NCBI GenBank assembly: GCA_964653285.1
Contig: CAZZEX010000072.1
Span: 1-25,081, forward strand
Reading direction: 5' to 3'
Length of the DNA stretch: 25,081 nucleotides
From: CAZZEX01 sp964653285
GTDB lineage: Bacteria > Chloroflexota > Anaerolineae > B4-G1
Shown: positions 1 through 7,016 of the stretch, one piece after another
How the letters are laid out: the number at the start of each line of letters is the position of its first letter
Position numbering within the stretch: the first letter of the stretch is position 1
Program-made: the position numbers and the translations under genes
Notes under the pieces: generated by a model
Told to the model about the DNA's origin: nothing
What the model saw: the letters and a program-made list of their open reading frames with translations, nothing else
Databases searched by the model: none

Positions 1-2
1 AG

Positions 3-2114
3 TTGGCGACGACGGATGTCGGCGTTACCTTGCTGGGCTTTGCGATGTTCTTTGTCAGTTGGCGGTGGGCACGGGCGAGGTGGGCACGGACGAGCCGTGC
101 CCCTACGGAAGACGTACGCTGGAGTATCGGGATCGGGCTGCTTGCGGGGGCTACGATGGCGGCCAAGATCTCGGGGCTTATATGGGTTGGCCTGGTCGTA
201 GGAATCATGGCGGCAGTTGAGGTTGTCCGCTCGACCGGGCAGAAACCGGGTTTTTTCCGAAAAACCTGGTTTCTTGCAGTTCTCCGTAGGAGCGCGACGA
301 TTGTGATCGTCGCTTTCCTGTTCCTATGGGGAGTGTATGGCTTCCAACTTGGCCCCCTGCGCATTGGGCCGTATGTCCTAACCGTGCCCGCGTCCCATCA
401 CTGGGAGGGTATGCTACAGCAGGTGACCAGTCCTTCGCTCCGCCTGATGTTTCTGGCCGGGGAGACTCGGGTGGGCGGGTGGTGGTGGTATTTTCCCTTC
501 GCCTTCTTGATCAAAAACCCTGTTCCCTTGTTGGTGATCTGGATAGGAGCCGTCATTGTCTCGGTGTGCCGGCGTTCCCTCACGCGTGTTGATTTTGTAG
601 GCCGGCTCTTCCTCCTCGCCTTTCCGGCTGTATACGTAGCCGTGGCCATCTATAGCAGGATCAACATCGGGTACCGGCATCTGCTGCCCATCCACCCCTT
701 TTTATATGTCCTTGCGGCTCAGTGGGTGGACGTGGGCATGATAGTGGGACGATGGAGACACAGGGGATTGACCACCGTCGCGCGGGTGCTGTGGGTGGTG
801 CTGTGGATGTGGTACGTCGTCGGGACGATCAGGATTTTTCCCCACTACCTGGCCTACTTTAATGAACTGGTGGGCGGGCCTAGCAACGGCTATCGCTACC
901 TGGTGGACTCCAACCTGGACTGGGGGCAGGACTTCAAAACACTGAGAAAAGACTTGGACCATCTCGACATTCGTCTCCCTCTGCGTCTGGGCCATTATTG
1001 GTATGCGGGGCCCGAACTGTATGGCGTTCAGTATGAACCACTCCCGCCTTTGCCGGATGCTCCTCCGGCCTTCTCCCCGCGCTTTGACCCGCCCCCTGGG
1101 ACGTATGTCCTGGGAGCCACGTTGTTGCAACGCGGCTTAGGCGATCTGGAGCAGTACGAATGGTTCAAGCACCATCCCTCTGTGGCCCAACCTGGGTACG
1201 CTCTATTCGTCTATCGGGTGGATCCCCATCAGCCGCCGGCCACCTGGGTCGCCCAATGCACGCAGCCGGCTCCTCCTTTGGATGATGAACTCATATCGAG
1301 GGAATTCCACACCCAACCTCTGCGCCGGGTCTACTTCGACTGCACGCAGAGCTGGATCTACCCGGAGGATGGGCAGACGAGCGGCTGGTACGTGCTCCAC
1401 GACGAGGTGTTGCAGATTGGCTCCCCTCCGCTTCGGGAGGGGCGGGGGGTGTTGCAGATTGACTCCCCTCCGCTTCGGGGGGGGTGGGGGGGGTTGCAGG
1501 AGGACGTGCCGTTCTTACAGGCGCATCTGGGTCAGGCACACCTGGCCTATGTCCATCACCAGTATGATGGATTGGCGCCAGCGTTTCGTCTGTATGAGTT
1601 CCGCCCTGCGATGCAGGTCGTGACGTATACTCCCTCGGTGCGGATCGCACCCGCGGAAATGAGCCCCGGACAAGTCGTAGCGGAACGTCCGGTCGTCACG
1701 GCCCCTTTGCGCCTTGAAGGCCCTTTGGCCTTTCTGGGATACCGCCTTTTGGAAGTCCGCCCGGAAGCGATCGCTCTGGAGACCTGGTGGCAGGTCACCG
1801 AAAAGCATGTTTTCGAAATGCGGCCTCTTTCCATCATGGCCCACCTGGTCGGCGATGATGCCCATCCCATCGGTGTAGCCGATGGCCTGGGTGTGCCAGT
1901 TGAGGTCTGGCAAGTGGGCGACGTCCTGGTCCAGTACCACCGTTTCCCGTTGGCGCCCGACCTGTGGGGGAACAATGAGAGAAGGGCCTGGCTCCAGACG
2001 GGTGTCTATTGGCTGGACACCCTGGAGCGGCAGGAGGTTACAGGACCAGGGCAGGATACTGGCGACCATATTCTGCTCGGGGAGGTCAGATTGGCCGACG
2101 AGGATGACCCATGA
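3..2114 (+). CDS. GT39-like GT-C glycosyltransferase, 5' partial
   Basis: This is an integral membrane GT-C enzyme that probably transfers a sugar from a polyprenyl-phosphate donor on the outer face of the membrane. The gene runs off the left edge: its first visible residues (ATTDVGVTLLG) align with residues about 168-180 of the next gene, around its STD motif, so roughly 165-170 residues including the catalytic Asp-Glu loop lie outside the window. Several membrane helices are followed by the signature AYFNELVGGPSNGYRYLVDS and NLDWGQ, shared with the neighbour. After about residue 430 comes a soluble part ending in one LLGY-type beta-sandwich module (FLGYRLLE to the end). Two repeat elements are translated within it (241-274 and 1409-1492). 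The stop overlaps the next start as ATGA. The donor and acceptor are not deducible. Confidence 0.85.
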   Translation: MATTDVGVTLLGFAMFFVSWRWARARWARTSRAPTEDVRWSIGIGLLAGATMAAKISGLIWVGLVVGIMAAVEVVRSTGQKPGFFRKTWFLAVLRRSATIVIVAFLFLWGVYGFQLGPLRIGPYVLTVPASHHWEGMLQQVTSPSLRLMFLAGETRVGGWWWYFPFAFLIKNPVPLLVIWIGAVIVSVCRRSLTRVDFVGRLFLLAFPAVYVAVAIYSRINIGYRHLLPIHPFLYVLAAQWVDVGMIVGRWRHRGLTTVARVLWVVLWMWYVVGTIRIFPHYLAYFNELVGGPSNGYRYLVDSNLDWGQDFKTLRKDLDHLDIRLPLRLGHYWYAGPELYGVQYEPLPPLPDAPPAFSPRFDPPPGTYVLGATLLQRGLGDLEQYEWFKHHPSVAQPGYALFVYRVDPHQPPATWVAQCTQPAPPLDDELISREFHTQPLRRVYFDCTQSWIYPEDGQTSGWYVLHDEVLQIGSPPLREGRGVLQIDSPPLRGGWGGLQEDVPFLQAHLGQAHLAYVHHQYDGLAPAFRLYEFRPAMQVVTYTPSVRIAPAEMSPGQVVAERPVVTAPLRLEGPLAFLGYRLLEVRPEAIALETWWQVTEKHVFEMRPLSIMAHLVGDDAHPIGVADGLGVPVEVWQVGDVLVQYHRFPLAPDLWGNNERRAWLQTGVYWLDTLERQEVTGPGQDTGDHILLGEVRLADEDDP
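241..274. repeat. AGAAACC-type palindromic element inside coding sequence
   Basis: Arms AGAAACCGGGTTTTT (241-255) and AAAAACCTGGTTTCT (260-274) are inverted copies differing at one base, around a 4-base centre. The element is read in frame as QKPGFFRKTWF in a loop between membrane helices of the first glycosyltransferase. The paralogue has no such sequence at this point. A degenerate relative lies at 10088-10122. Confidence 0.8.
1409..1492. repeat. Tandem 42-bp repeat carrying a GC-rich hairpin, in frame
   Basis: Two 42-bp copies lie head to tail and encode a duplicated 14-residue unit, VLQIGSPPLREGRG then VLQIDSPPLRGGWG. The first copy contains the hairpin CCCCTCC-GCTTCG-GGAGGGG (1423-1442). 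The unit length is a multiple of three, so the reading frame survives. It falls in a loop of the soluble C-terminal part, next to the place where the paralogue carries a related hairpin (3944-3966). Confidence 0.8.
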
Positions 2115-4597
2115 GAGCATTTGAGAAGATACTACACGACCGCGGGGAGCGTCTGTCTATTTTGGGCGCGAGCGCGCTGCTCTTGCTGCTCTTCTTACAG
2201 GCCGCCCTCAGTTCACCTCTCGCTTCGCCGACTTTCGACGAGCCCTACGACCTGGCCAGGGGGTACGCCTATGCACGGGGGACGGACCTGCGGATGCAGC
2301 AAGAACATCCTGTGTTGGTGGACGGCCTGGGCGGGCTGCTGCTCCTGTTGATGCCGGAACTGACCCCGCCTGAGCAGATCCCTGGCTGGGAGGACGCCCA
2401 TCTCTTTCGCTTCTCCCAGGCTCTGCTCTGGCACCTGGGGCACGACGTGGATAAGATGGTGTTCCTGGCCCGCCTCCCCGTCATCGGCCTGGCTCTCATC
2501 TTGGGGGCTGTGGTGTACCGCTGGGCTGCCGATATGTACCAGGGGGCAGGCGGCCTGCTCGCGCTGGCGCTGTGTGTTTTGAATCCTAATATCGTGGCCC
2601 ATGCCCGGATTCTCTCCACCGATCTGGGCGCGGCATGCCTGGCTACCTTAACTCTCTATCTGTGGTGGCGATGGGCTCAGAGGCCCACCACGAGGCGGTT
2701 GGCGGTCACCACGGTGGTGCTGGGTCTTGCTCTTGGAACGAAAACGTCCAACCTGCTGCTCATACCGTTGATCGGGGTGCTCACGGGAATCCGTAGCGTT
2801 GAACTGCGCTGGAGATGGTCCAGGGGCGCCATTGCCTGGGGAACGATGGTGATCGGTGCCCTGTTTGTCTTGTGGGCTCTGTATCGCTTCGAGGTTCGTC
2901 CAGCCTCTCATCTGACAGGGGTCGTTCCTGTCCCCGCTGCTAGCTACTGGGAGGCCGTTGCCTGGATACGGCATGAGATGCGGTTAGGACGCCCAGCCTT
3001 TTTGTGGGGACGCCACACGATCTGGGGCTGGTGGTACTATTTCCCCATCGTCTTCATGCTTAAAACCCCGCTGCCTCTGCTCATCATGCTGGGTCTGGCG
3101 GTGTGGTTACACGGGACGCGTCGGATAGCCCAACGGCCCTCCGCAGACTACGCGCTCTGGATCTTCCCGCCGTTCTACTTTGGCCTTTCCGCGTTCAGCA
3201 CTCTGAACTTAGGGTATCGTCACATCCTGTCTACGTTACCCCTGATGACCGTCTACACCGCCCGGGTGGTAGCCTGGCCCGGCCTGAGGTCCAGATGGAG
3301 ACGCCGGGGGCTTTTCGTCCTGCTCGGCTGGCTGACGATCATTGCCCTCTTCATTTTCCCTCACCATCTGGCTTACTTCAACGAACTGGTTGGGGGCCCC
3401 TCCAATGGGTATCGCTACTTGGTCGACTCGAATCTGGACTGGGGCCAGGGATTGAAACACCTGAAACACTACCTCAATGAGCAAGGCGTTGACGATGTCT
3501 GGCTGGGCTACTTCGGCACGGCCGATCCGGCGTATTATCTGCAAAAAGCCGGAATTCGTTATCGTTCCCTCTTTGCCCCTGGTTCTTCCTGCCCGGCCGA
3601 GGGCTTTTCCCCGATCAATCCGGCCCCGGGCTGGTATGCCATTAGCGCCACGGTGCTGCAAGGCCCCTTCTCGCCCGAGCCCGACCTCTTTGACTGGTTT
3701 CGTCGCCACGAGCCGGTGGCGAAGGTTGGCTACTCGATCTTTGTCTACCGGGTGGAGCCCGACCCCGATCCCCCGGCCTGGCTGGGGTTCTGCTATATGC
3801 CAGAGCAGGTTATGGACGACACCGAGATCACCCACCGTTTTGGCCGGGACGACCTACGGGTAGTATTCTTTGACTGCGAGCAGGCGTGGGTCTACCCAGC
3901 CGGCGGTGGGCCAGGGTGGTACCTGGTGCCGATAGCCGAGTCTCCCCTCTCCGTGCCGGGGAGGGGTAGCGACGGTCCGGGTACGTTGGCCGAACGATCA
4001 CTGGAGGATGCCGAGGTGGTCTACTGCGAGCGAGGACTGCAGGCTGTACCGGGCTACACTGTTTGGAGAAGGCACCGCTGGCGCGGGGAGCCGGCACTGG
4101 AGGAGATAGCGCCAATGCGGGAGGCATGGTCGAGCCCAGCCCTGGCCCCCACGGAGGCCGACCTGGTGACGGCCCTGTCTGTACCGGTGGACCTGGGGGG
4201 GCAGGTAATGCTCCTGGGTTACCACCTTTCGGGAACCTCATCCGGCGTTGCCTGTTCCACGGCGGCGCGGCCGGGTGGCGAGGTGGTGTTGACGACCGCC
4301 TGGCAGGTGGTCGCCCGGCCCGAGCATCCGCCGCTTTCTGTCTTCGCCCACCTGGTCGGGCCAACAGGGGCGGTGAGTGTCGGCGACGGGCTGGGTTTCC
4401 CGGCGATCCAGTGGGTCGCCGGCGACGTGTTCATCCAGCGCAACTGGCTGCCGATTCCACCAGAGGCGTCACCGGGGCAGTATTGGATGCAGGTGGGCCT
4501 GTACTCATTGGCCACCGAGGAGCGCTTGCCGGTTCTAGAGGGGGGACAACCGGTCAGCGATCGTATATTGCTGGCCCCCGTTGAGGTGGAGCGATGA
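2111..4597 (+). CDS. GT39-like GT-C glycosyltransferase, full length
   Basis: An 828-residue membrane glycosyltransferase, paralogous to the preceding gene. After the first helix (about 15-34) comes the extracytoplasmic loop TFDEPYDLARGY with Asp43-Glu44, the acidic pair expected to be catalytic in GT39/PMT-like enzymes, then EHPVL near 65-69. NPNIVAHARILSTD ends at Asp171. The signature AYFNELVGGPSNGYRYLVDS and NLDWGQ lies in the second half, followed by a soluble domain (YAISATVLQG, IFVYRVEP) and one C-terminal LLGY module (MLLGYHLSG to the end). The start ATG overlaps the previous stop as ATGA, and its own stop overlaps the next start the same way, so translational coupling is likely. Use of a polyprenyl-phosphate sugar is family knowledge; the substrate is unknown. 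Confidence 0.88.
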   Translation: MRAFEKILHDRGERLSILGASALLLLLFLQAALSSPLASPTFDEPYDLARGYAYARGTDLRMQQEHPVLVDGLGGLLLLLMPELTPPEQIPGWEDAHLFRFSQALLWHLGHDVDKMVFLARLPVIGLALILGAVVYRWAADMYQGAGGLLALALCVLNPNIVAHARILSTDLGAACLATLTLYLWWRWAQRPTTRRLAVTTVVLGLALGTKTSNLLLIPLIGVLTGIRSVELRWRWSRGAIAWGTMVIGALFVLWALYRFEVRPASHLTGVVPVPAASYWEAVAWIRHEMRLGRPAFLWGRHTIWGWWYYFPIVFMLKTPLPLLIMLGLAVWLHGTRRIAQRPSADYALWIFPPFYFGLSAFSTLNLGYRHILSTLPLMTVYTARVVAWPGLRSRWRRRGLFVLLGWLTIIALFIFPHHLAYFNELVGGPSNGYRYLVDSNLDWGQGLKHLKHYLNEQGVDDVWLGYFGTADPAYYLQKAGIRYRSLFAPGSSCPAEGFSPINPAPGWYAISATVLQGPFSPEPDLFDWFRRHEPVAKVGYSIFVYRVEPDPDPPAWLGFCYMPEQVMDDTEITHRFGRDDLRVVFFDCEQAWVYPAGGGPGWYLVPIAESPLSVPGRGSDGPGTLAERSLEDAEVVYCERGLQAVPGYTVWRRHRWRGEPALEEIAPMREAWSSPALAPTEADLVTALSVPVDLGGQVMLLGYHLSGTSSGVACSTAARPGGEVVLTTAWQVVARPEHPPLSVFAHLVGPTGAVSVGDGLGFPAIQWVAGDVFIQRNWLPIPPEASPGQYWMQVGLYSLATEERLPVLEGGQPVSDRILLAPVEVER
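3944..3966. repeat. GC-rich coding hairpin (CCCCTCTCC / GGGGAGGGG)
   Basis: A 9-bp stem (one G-T pair) with loop GTGCC lies within the second glycosyltransferase gene and is translated as part of ESPLSVPGRG. The identical arms recur at 8947-8969 in the DUF2723 gene, and a shorter version sits in the first gene at 1423-1442. Confidence 0.75.
4231..4270 (+). repeat. 40-bp interspersed repeat, copy A
   Basis: This stretch matches 4610-4649 at 34 of 40 positions on the same strand. Here it is read as GTSSGVACSTAARPG within the C-terminal LLGY module of the second glycosyltransferase. The two copies are read in different frames, so the similarity is of DNA, not of protein. Confidence 0.75.
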
Positions 4598-6975
4598 AGA
4601 TGATTTGCCGGGAACCTCATCCAGTGCCGTCTGTTCCACGACGGCGCGGGCTGAACTGCCGGGAACGGTACGCGCTGATCGTTCTCCTGATCCTGTTTCT
4701 CATCCTGGCAACTATCTATAACGCTGTCTCGACTCCTTTCGAGGCTCCCGATGAGATCGGTCACTTTTACTACGTTGTCCACCTGCTCCAGACCGGCCGC
4801 TTGCCGGTGGTGCCGGCGGATGAGTCTCCCCCCCACTACGAGCACGAGGGGGCTCAACCGCCGCTCTATTACGTGGCCTCAGCCCTTTTCGTCCGCACCC
4901 TCTCTACGCCGCTTCGACTCGACCTGGAGGACGCTGGCGCGCCGCTGGATTCCAACCCTTACTCGGTCTGTGGCCGGCCCGATGCCCGCTATAACGTCGC
5001 CTGGTTGTCCCACGACCTCCACCAGGAGCGGTTCCCATACGGGGGCCGGGTGCGGGTGCTCCACGTCGTCCGGCTGTGGTCGTCGCTGCTGGGAGTGGCG
5101 ACCGTTGCCGGTGTGTTTGCTGCCGCCCGGTTGGCTTTTCCTGATGCACCTGCGGCGGCCTGGCTGGCGGCGGGCCTGACGGCCTTTACACCCGAGTTCC
5201 TCTTCACCGCCGGGGCCGTTAACAACGACAACCTGGTGACAGCGCTGACCACCTGGGGGGTCTACCTGGCGCTGCGCCTCCTGCGCGATGGGCTGAGTTG
5301 GCCCCGCACGCTGGCCCTGGGTTTGCTGGCCGGTCTGGCCGCTCTCAGCAAGTTCTCCGGCGCACTGCTGCTGCCCCTCGTCCTCATGGTCATCCCTCTC
5401 GCCGCCACGCTCCGACAGCCCAGGCCACCACGTCAGAGGCACCCGTCTCTTCATCGGTCACTGGTCATTGGTCATTGGTCATTGGTCATCTTCCTGTTTC
5501 TCGCCACCGCTGGCTGGTGGTTTCTCCGTAACTGGACCCTCTACGGCGACCTGACCGGAACATGCCTCATACGGGAGGCGGTGCCTCTCCGCCAAGAGAT
5601 GTCGGTAGAGGTGCTGATACGCGAACTTCCGGGCCTGTTCCGTTCATGGTGGGGGGTCTTCGGCTGCACAGCGCCGCCGGGCGGATTCTACCTGTTTTAC
5701 CTGGCGCTCGCGCTGGGAGGCCTGACTGGCCTGGTCGCCGCCACCCTCCAGTCACCTCGGCCGCCACATCGGAAATCCCCATCTCGCCGATTCGCCGACT
5801 CGCCGACTCGCCCATTTTCCATTCTCCATTCTCCATTCTCCATTCTCCTGTTGCTCGTCTGGTTGGTGCTTCTGCTTGCTGCCTACGTGCGTTGGAACTG
5901 GGTGATCCACGCTCCGAAGGGCCGCTTGTTGTACCCGGCGATGGTCAGTGCGATGGGCTTCCTGGGACGAGGTTGGGCATACTGGGCGACTCGGCAGCGT
6001 TGGCTTACCCTGGCGTTGCTCGTGCTGGCGGCCTTGGGCGCCGGAGCCGTTCCTTTCGCGGTGATGGCTCCCCCCGTCTCCCCGCCTCCCGTCTACTCCA
6101 CTGCCGCCGATGTCCATCCTGAACACCCGCTTGAAGGCCGCTTTGGTTCTGACGTCGCTCTCCTGGGCTACGATCTGGACGGTACGTCCTTCGAACCAGG
6201 TGAGTGGCTCGAGCTCACGCTGTACTGGCAGGCGCTGGCGCAACCCCCTGACCATTACACGCTTGCCATCCAATTGGTCTCGGCGGTGCCGGGGGAGATG
6301 GACACGCTGGTCAATTTCAATACCTGGACCGGGGGCGGAAATTACCCCACGGGCGTCTGGCACCCTGGCGATGTCATCGCCGACCGCTACCGGTTGCGGC
6401 TATCGGATGATGTGCCCCGAGCCCAAGGATGGTACCTCCAGGCGATCCTCTTCAACAGCACTGACGGCGCCCGACTGCCCTTTACGCTGGGAGGCCACCC
6501 GGCTGGCGACGCTGCTACATTGATCCTCCTGCGCGTCGGGGCCTCCAACCCGGAGGAGCAGGCTGCCCCTGAGACTGAGCGCCTGGCATCGCTGACCTAC
6601 TTTGACGGGGCGGTAGCCCTGGACGGTGTACGAGTGGCGGAGGAGGAAGAGGCACTGGATGTGATCCTTTGGTGGCGCAGTGTAGCTCCACTGACAGAGG
6701 ATTACGTCGTCTTTGTCCACCTCTACGACGCTGGAGGGCGGTTGATTGCTACGGCGGACGCCCCTCCCCTCTTCGGGGGTTTCCCAACTTCCCTGTGGCA
6801 GCCGGACGACCGGATGCGCGATGAGCGCATCGTATCGCTGCTAGAGGAGGAGGTCGCTCCTTCCCGGCTTGGCGTCGGCTGGTACGACCCGGTCACCGGC
6901 ATTCGGTTGGCAGCCATGACTGCCGGCGGCGTGCGTCTGCCCGACGACGAGGTCCTGATTCCGATTTATCCCTGA
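4594..6975 (+). CDS. GT-C glycosyltransferase-like membrane protein with two LLGY modules
   Basis: A 793-residue membrane protein. Helix 1 (about 27-42) is followed by the loop STPFEAPDEIGHF with Asp53-Glu54, then EGAQPPLYY, the pattern of the GT39/DUF2142-like GT-C group, which is predicted to glycosylate outside the membrane. Further helices run to about residue 490. The rest is soluble, with two beta-sandwich modules: the first starts at VALLGYDLDG, and the second, more diverged, at VALDGVRVAE. The ATG at 4594 overlaps the upstream stop (ATGA); a second ATG lies two codons later. Residues 6-19 are encoded by copy B of a 40-bp repeat, so the extreme N-terminus is probably not conserved. Two heptamer repeats are read in frame within or beside helices. 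Confidence 0.8.
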   Translation: MKMICREPHPVPSVPRRRGLNCRERYALIVLLILFLILATIYNAVSTPFEAPDEIGHFYYVVHLLQTGRLPVVPADESPPHYEHEGAQPPLYYVASALFVRTLSTPLRLDLEDAGAPLDSNPYSVCGRPDARYNVAWLSHDLHQERFPYGGRVRVLHVVRLWSSLLGVATVAGVFAAARLAFPDAPAAAWLAAGLTAFTPEFLFTAGAVNNDNLVTALTTWGVYLALRLLRDGLSWPRTLALGLLAGLAALSKFSGALLLPLVLMVIPLAATLRQPRPPRQRHPSLHRSLVIGHWSLVIFLFLATAGWWFLRNWTLYGDLTGTCLIREAVPLRQEMSVEVLIRELPGLFRSWWGVFGCTAPPGGFYLFYLALALGGLTGLVAATLQSPRPPHRKSPSRRFADSPTRPFSILHSPFSILLLLVWLVLLLAAYVRWNWVIHAPKGRLLYPAMVSAMGFLGRGWAYWATRQRWLTLALLVLAALGAGAVPFAVMAPPVSPPPVYSTAADVHPEHPLEGRFGSDVALLGYDLDGTSFEPGEWLELTLYWQALAQPPDHYTLAIQLVSAVPGEMDTLVNFNTWTGGGNYPTGVWHPGDVIADRYRLRLSDDVPRAQGWYLQAILFNSTDGARLPFTLGGHPAGDAATLILLRVGASNPEEQAAPETERLASLTYFDGAVALDGVRVAEEEEALDVILWWRSVAPLTEDYVVFVHLYDAGGRLIATADAPPLFGGFPTSLWQPDDRMRDERIVSLLEEEVAPSRLGVGWYDPVTGIRLAAMTAGGVRLPDDEVLIPIYP
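4610..4649 (+). repeat. 40-bp interspersed repeat, copy B
   Basis: 34 of 40 bases match 4231-4270. It begins 16 bases into the third glycosyltransferase gene and encodes its residues 6-19 (REPHPVPSVPRRRG). The phase relative to the reading frame differs from copy A. Confidence 0.75.
5454..5488 (+). repeat. Heptamer repeat (TTGGTCA), five units, in coding sequence
   Basis: The units are TCGGTCA, CTGGTCA and three TTGGTCA. Because three heptamers make 21 bases, the translation has a seven-residue period (SLVIGHW). The peptide continues directly into the hydrophobic segment IFLFLATAGWWF, lengthening a membrane helix of the third glycosyltransferase. Confidence 0.85.
5785..5848 (+). repeat. Compound short repeats: octamer CGCCGACT then heptamer ATTCTCC
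   Basis: Three octamers (CGCCGATT, CGCCGACT, CGCCGACT) at 5785-5808 are followed by ATTTTCC and four ATTCTCC units at 5814-5848. They are read in frame as RFADSPTRPFSILHSPFSIL and lead straight into the helix LLLVWLVLLLAAY of the third glycosyltransferase. Confidence 0.85.
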
Positions 6976-6977
6976 CC

Positions 6978-7005
6978 TTGCTCTCGGTCTCTACGATGGT
7001 ATAAT
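6978..7005 (+). promoter_or_regulatory. Sigma70-type promoter for the DUF2723 gene
   Basis: TTGCTC (6978-6983), a 16-base spacer and a perfect TATAAT (7000-7005) lie in the 41-base gap after the third glycosyltransferase. The expected start site near 7012 leaves only about five bases before the ATG at 7017, with no Shine-Dalgarno sequence. This would give a leaderless or nearly leaderless transcript. Confidence 0.55.
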
Positions 7006-7016
7006 CCTCCCGACAG

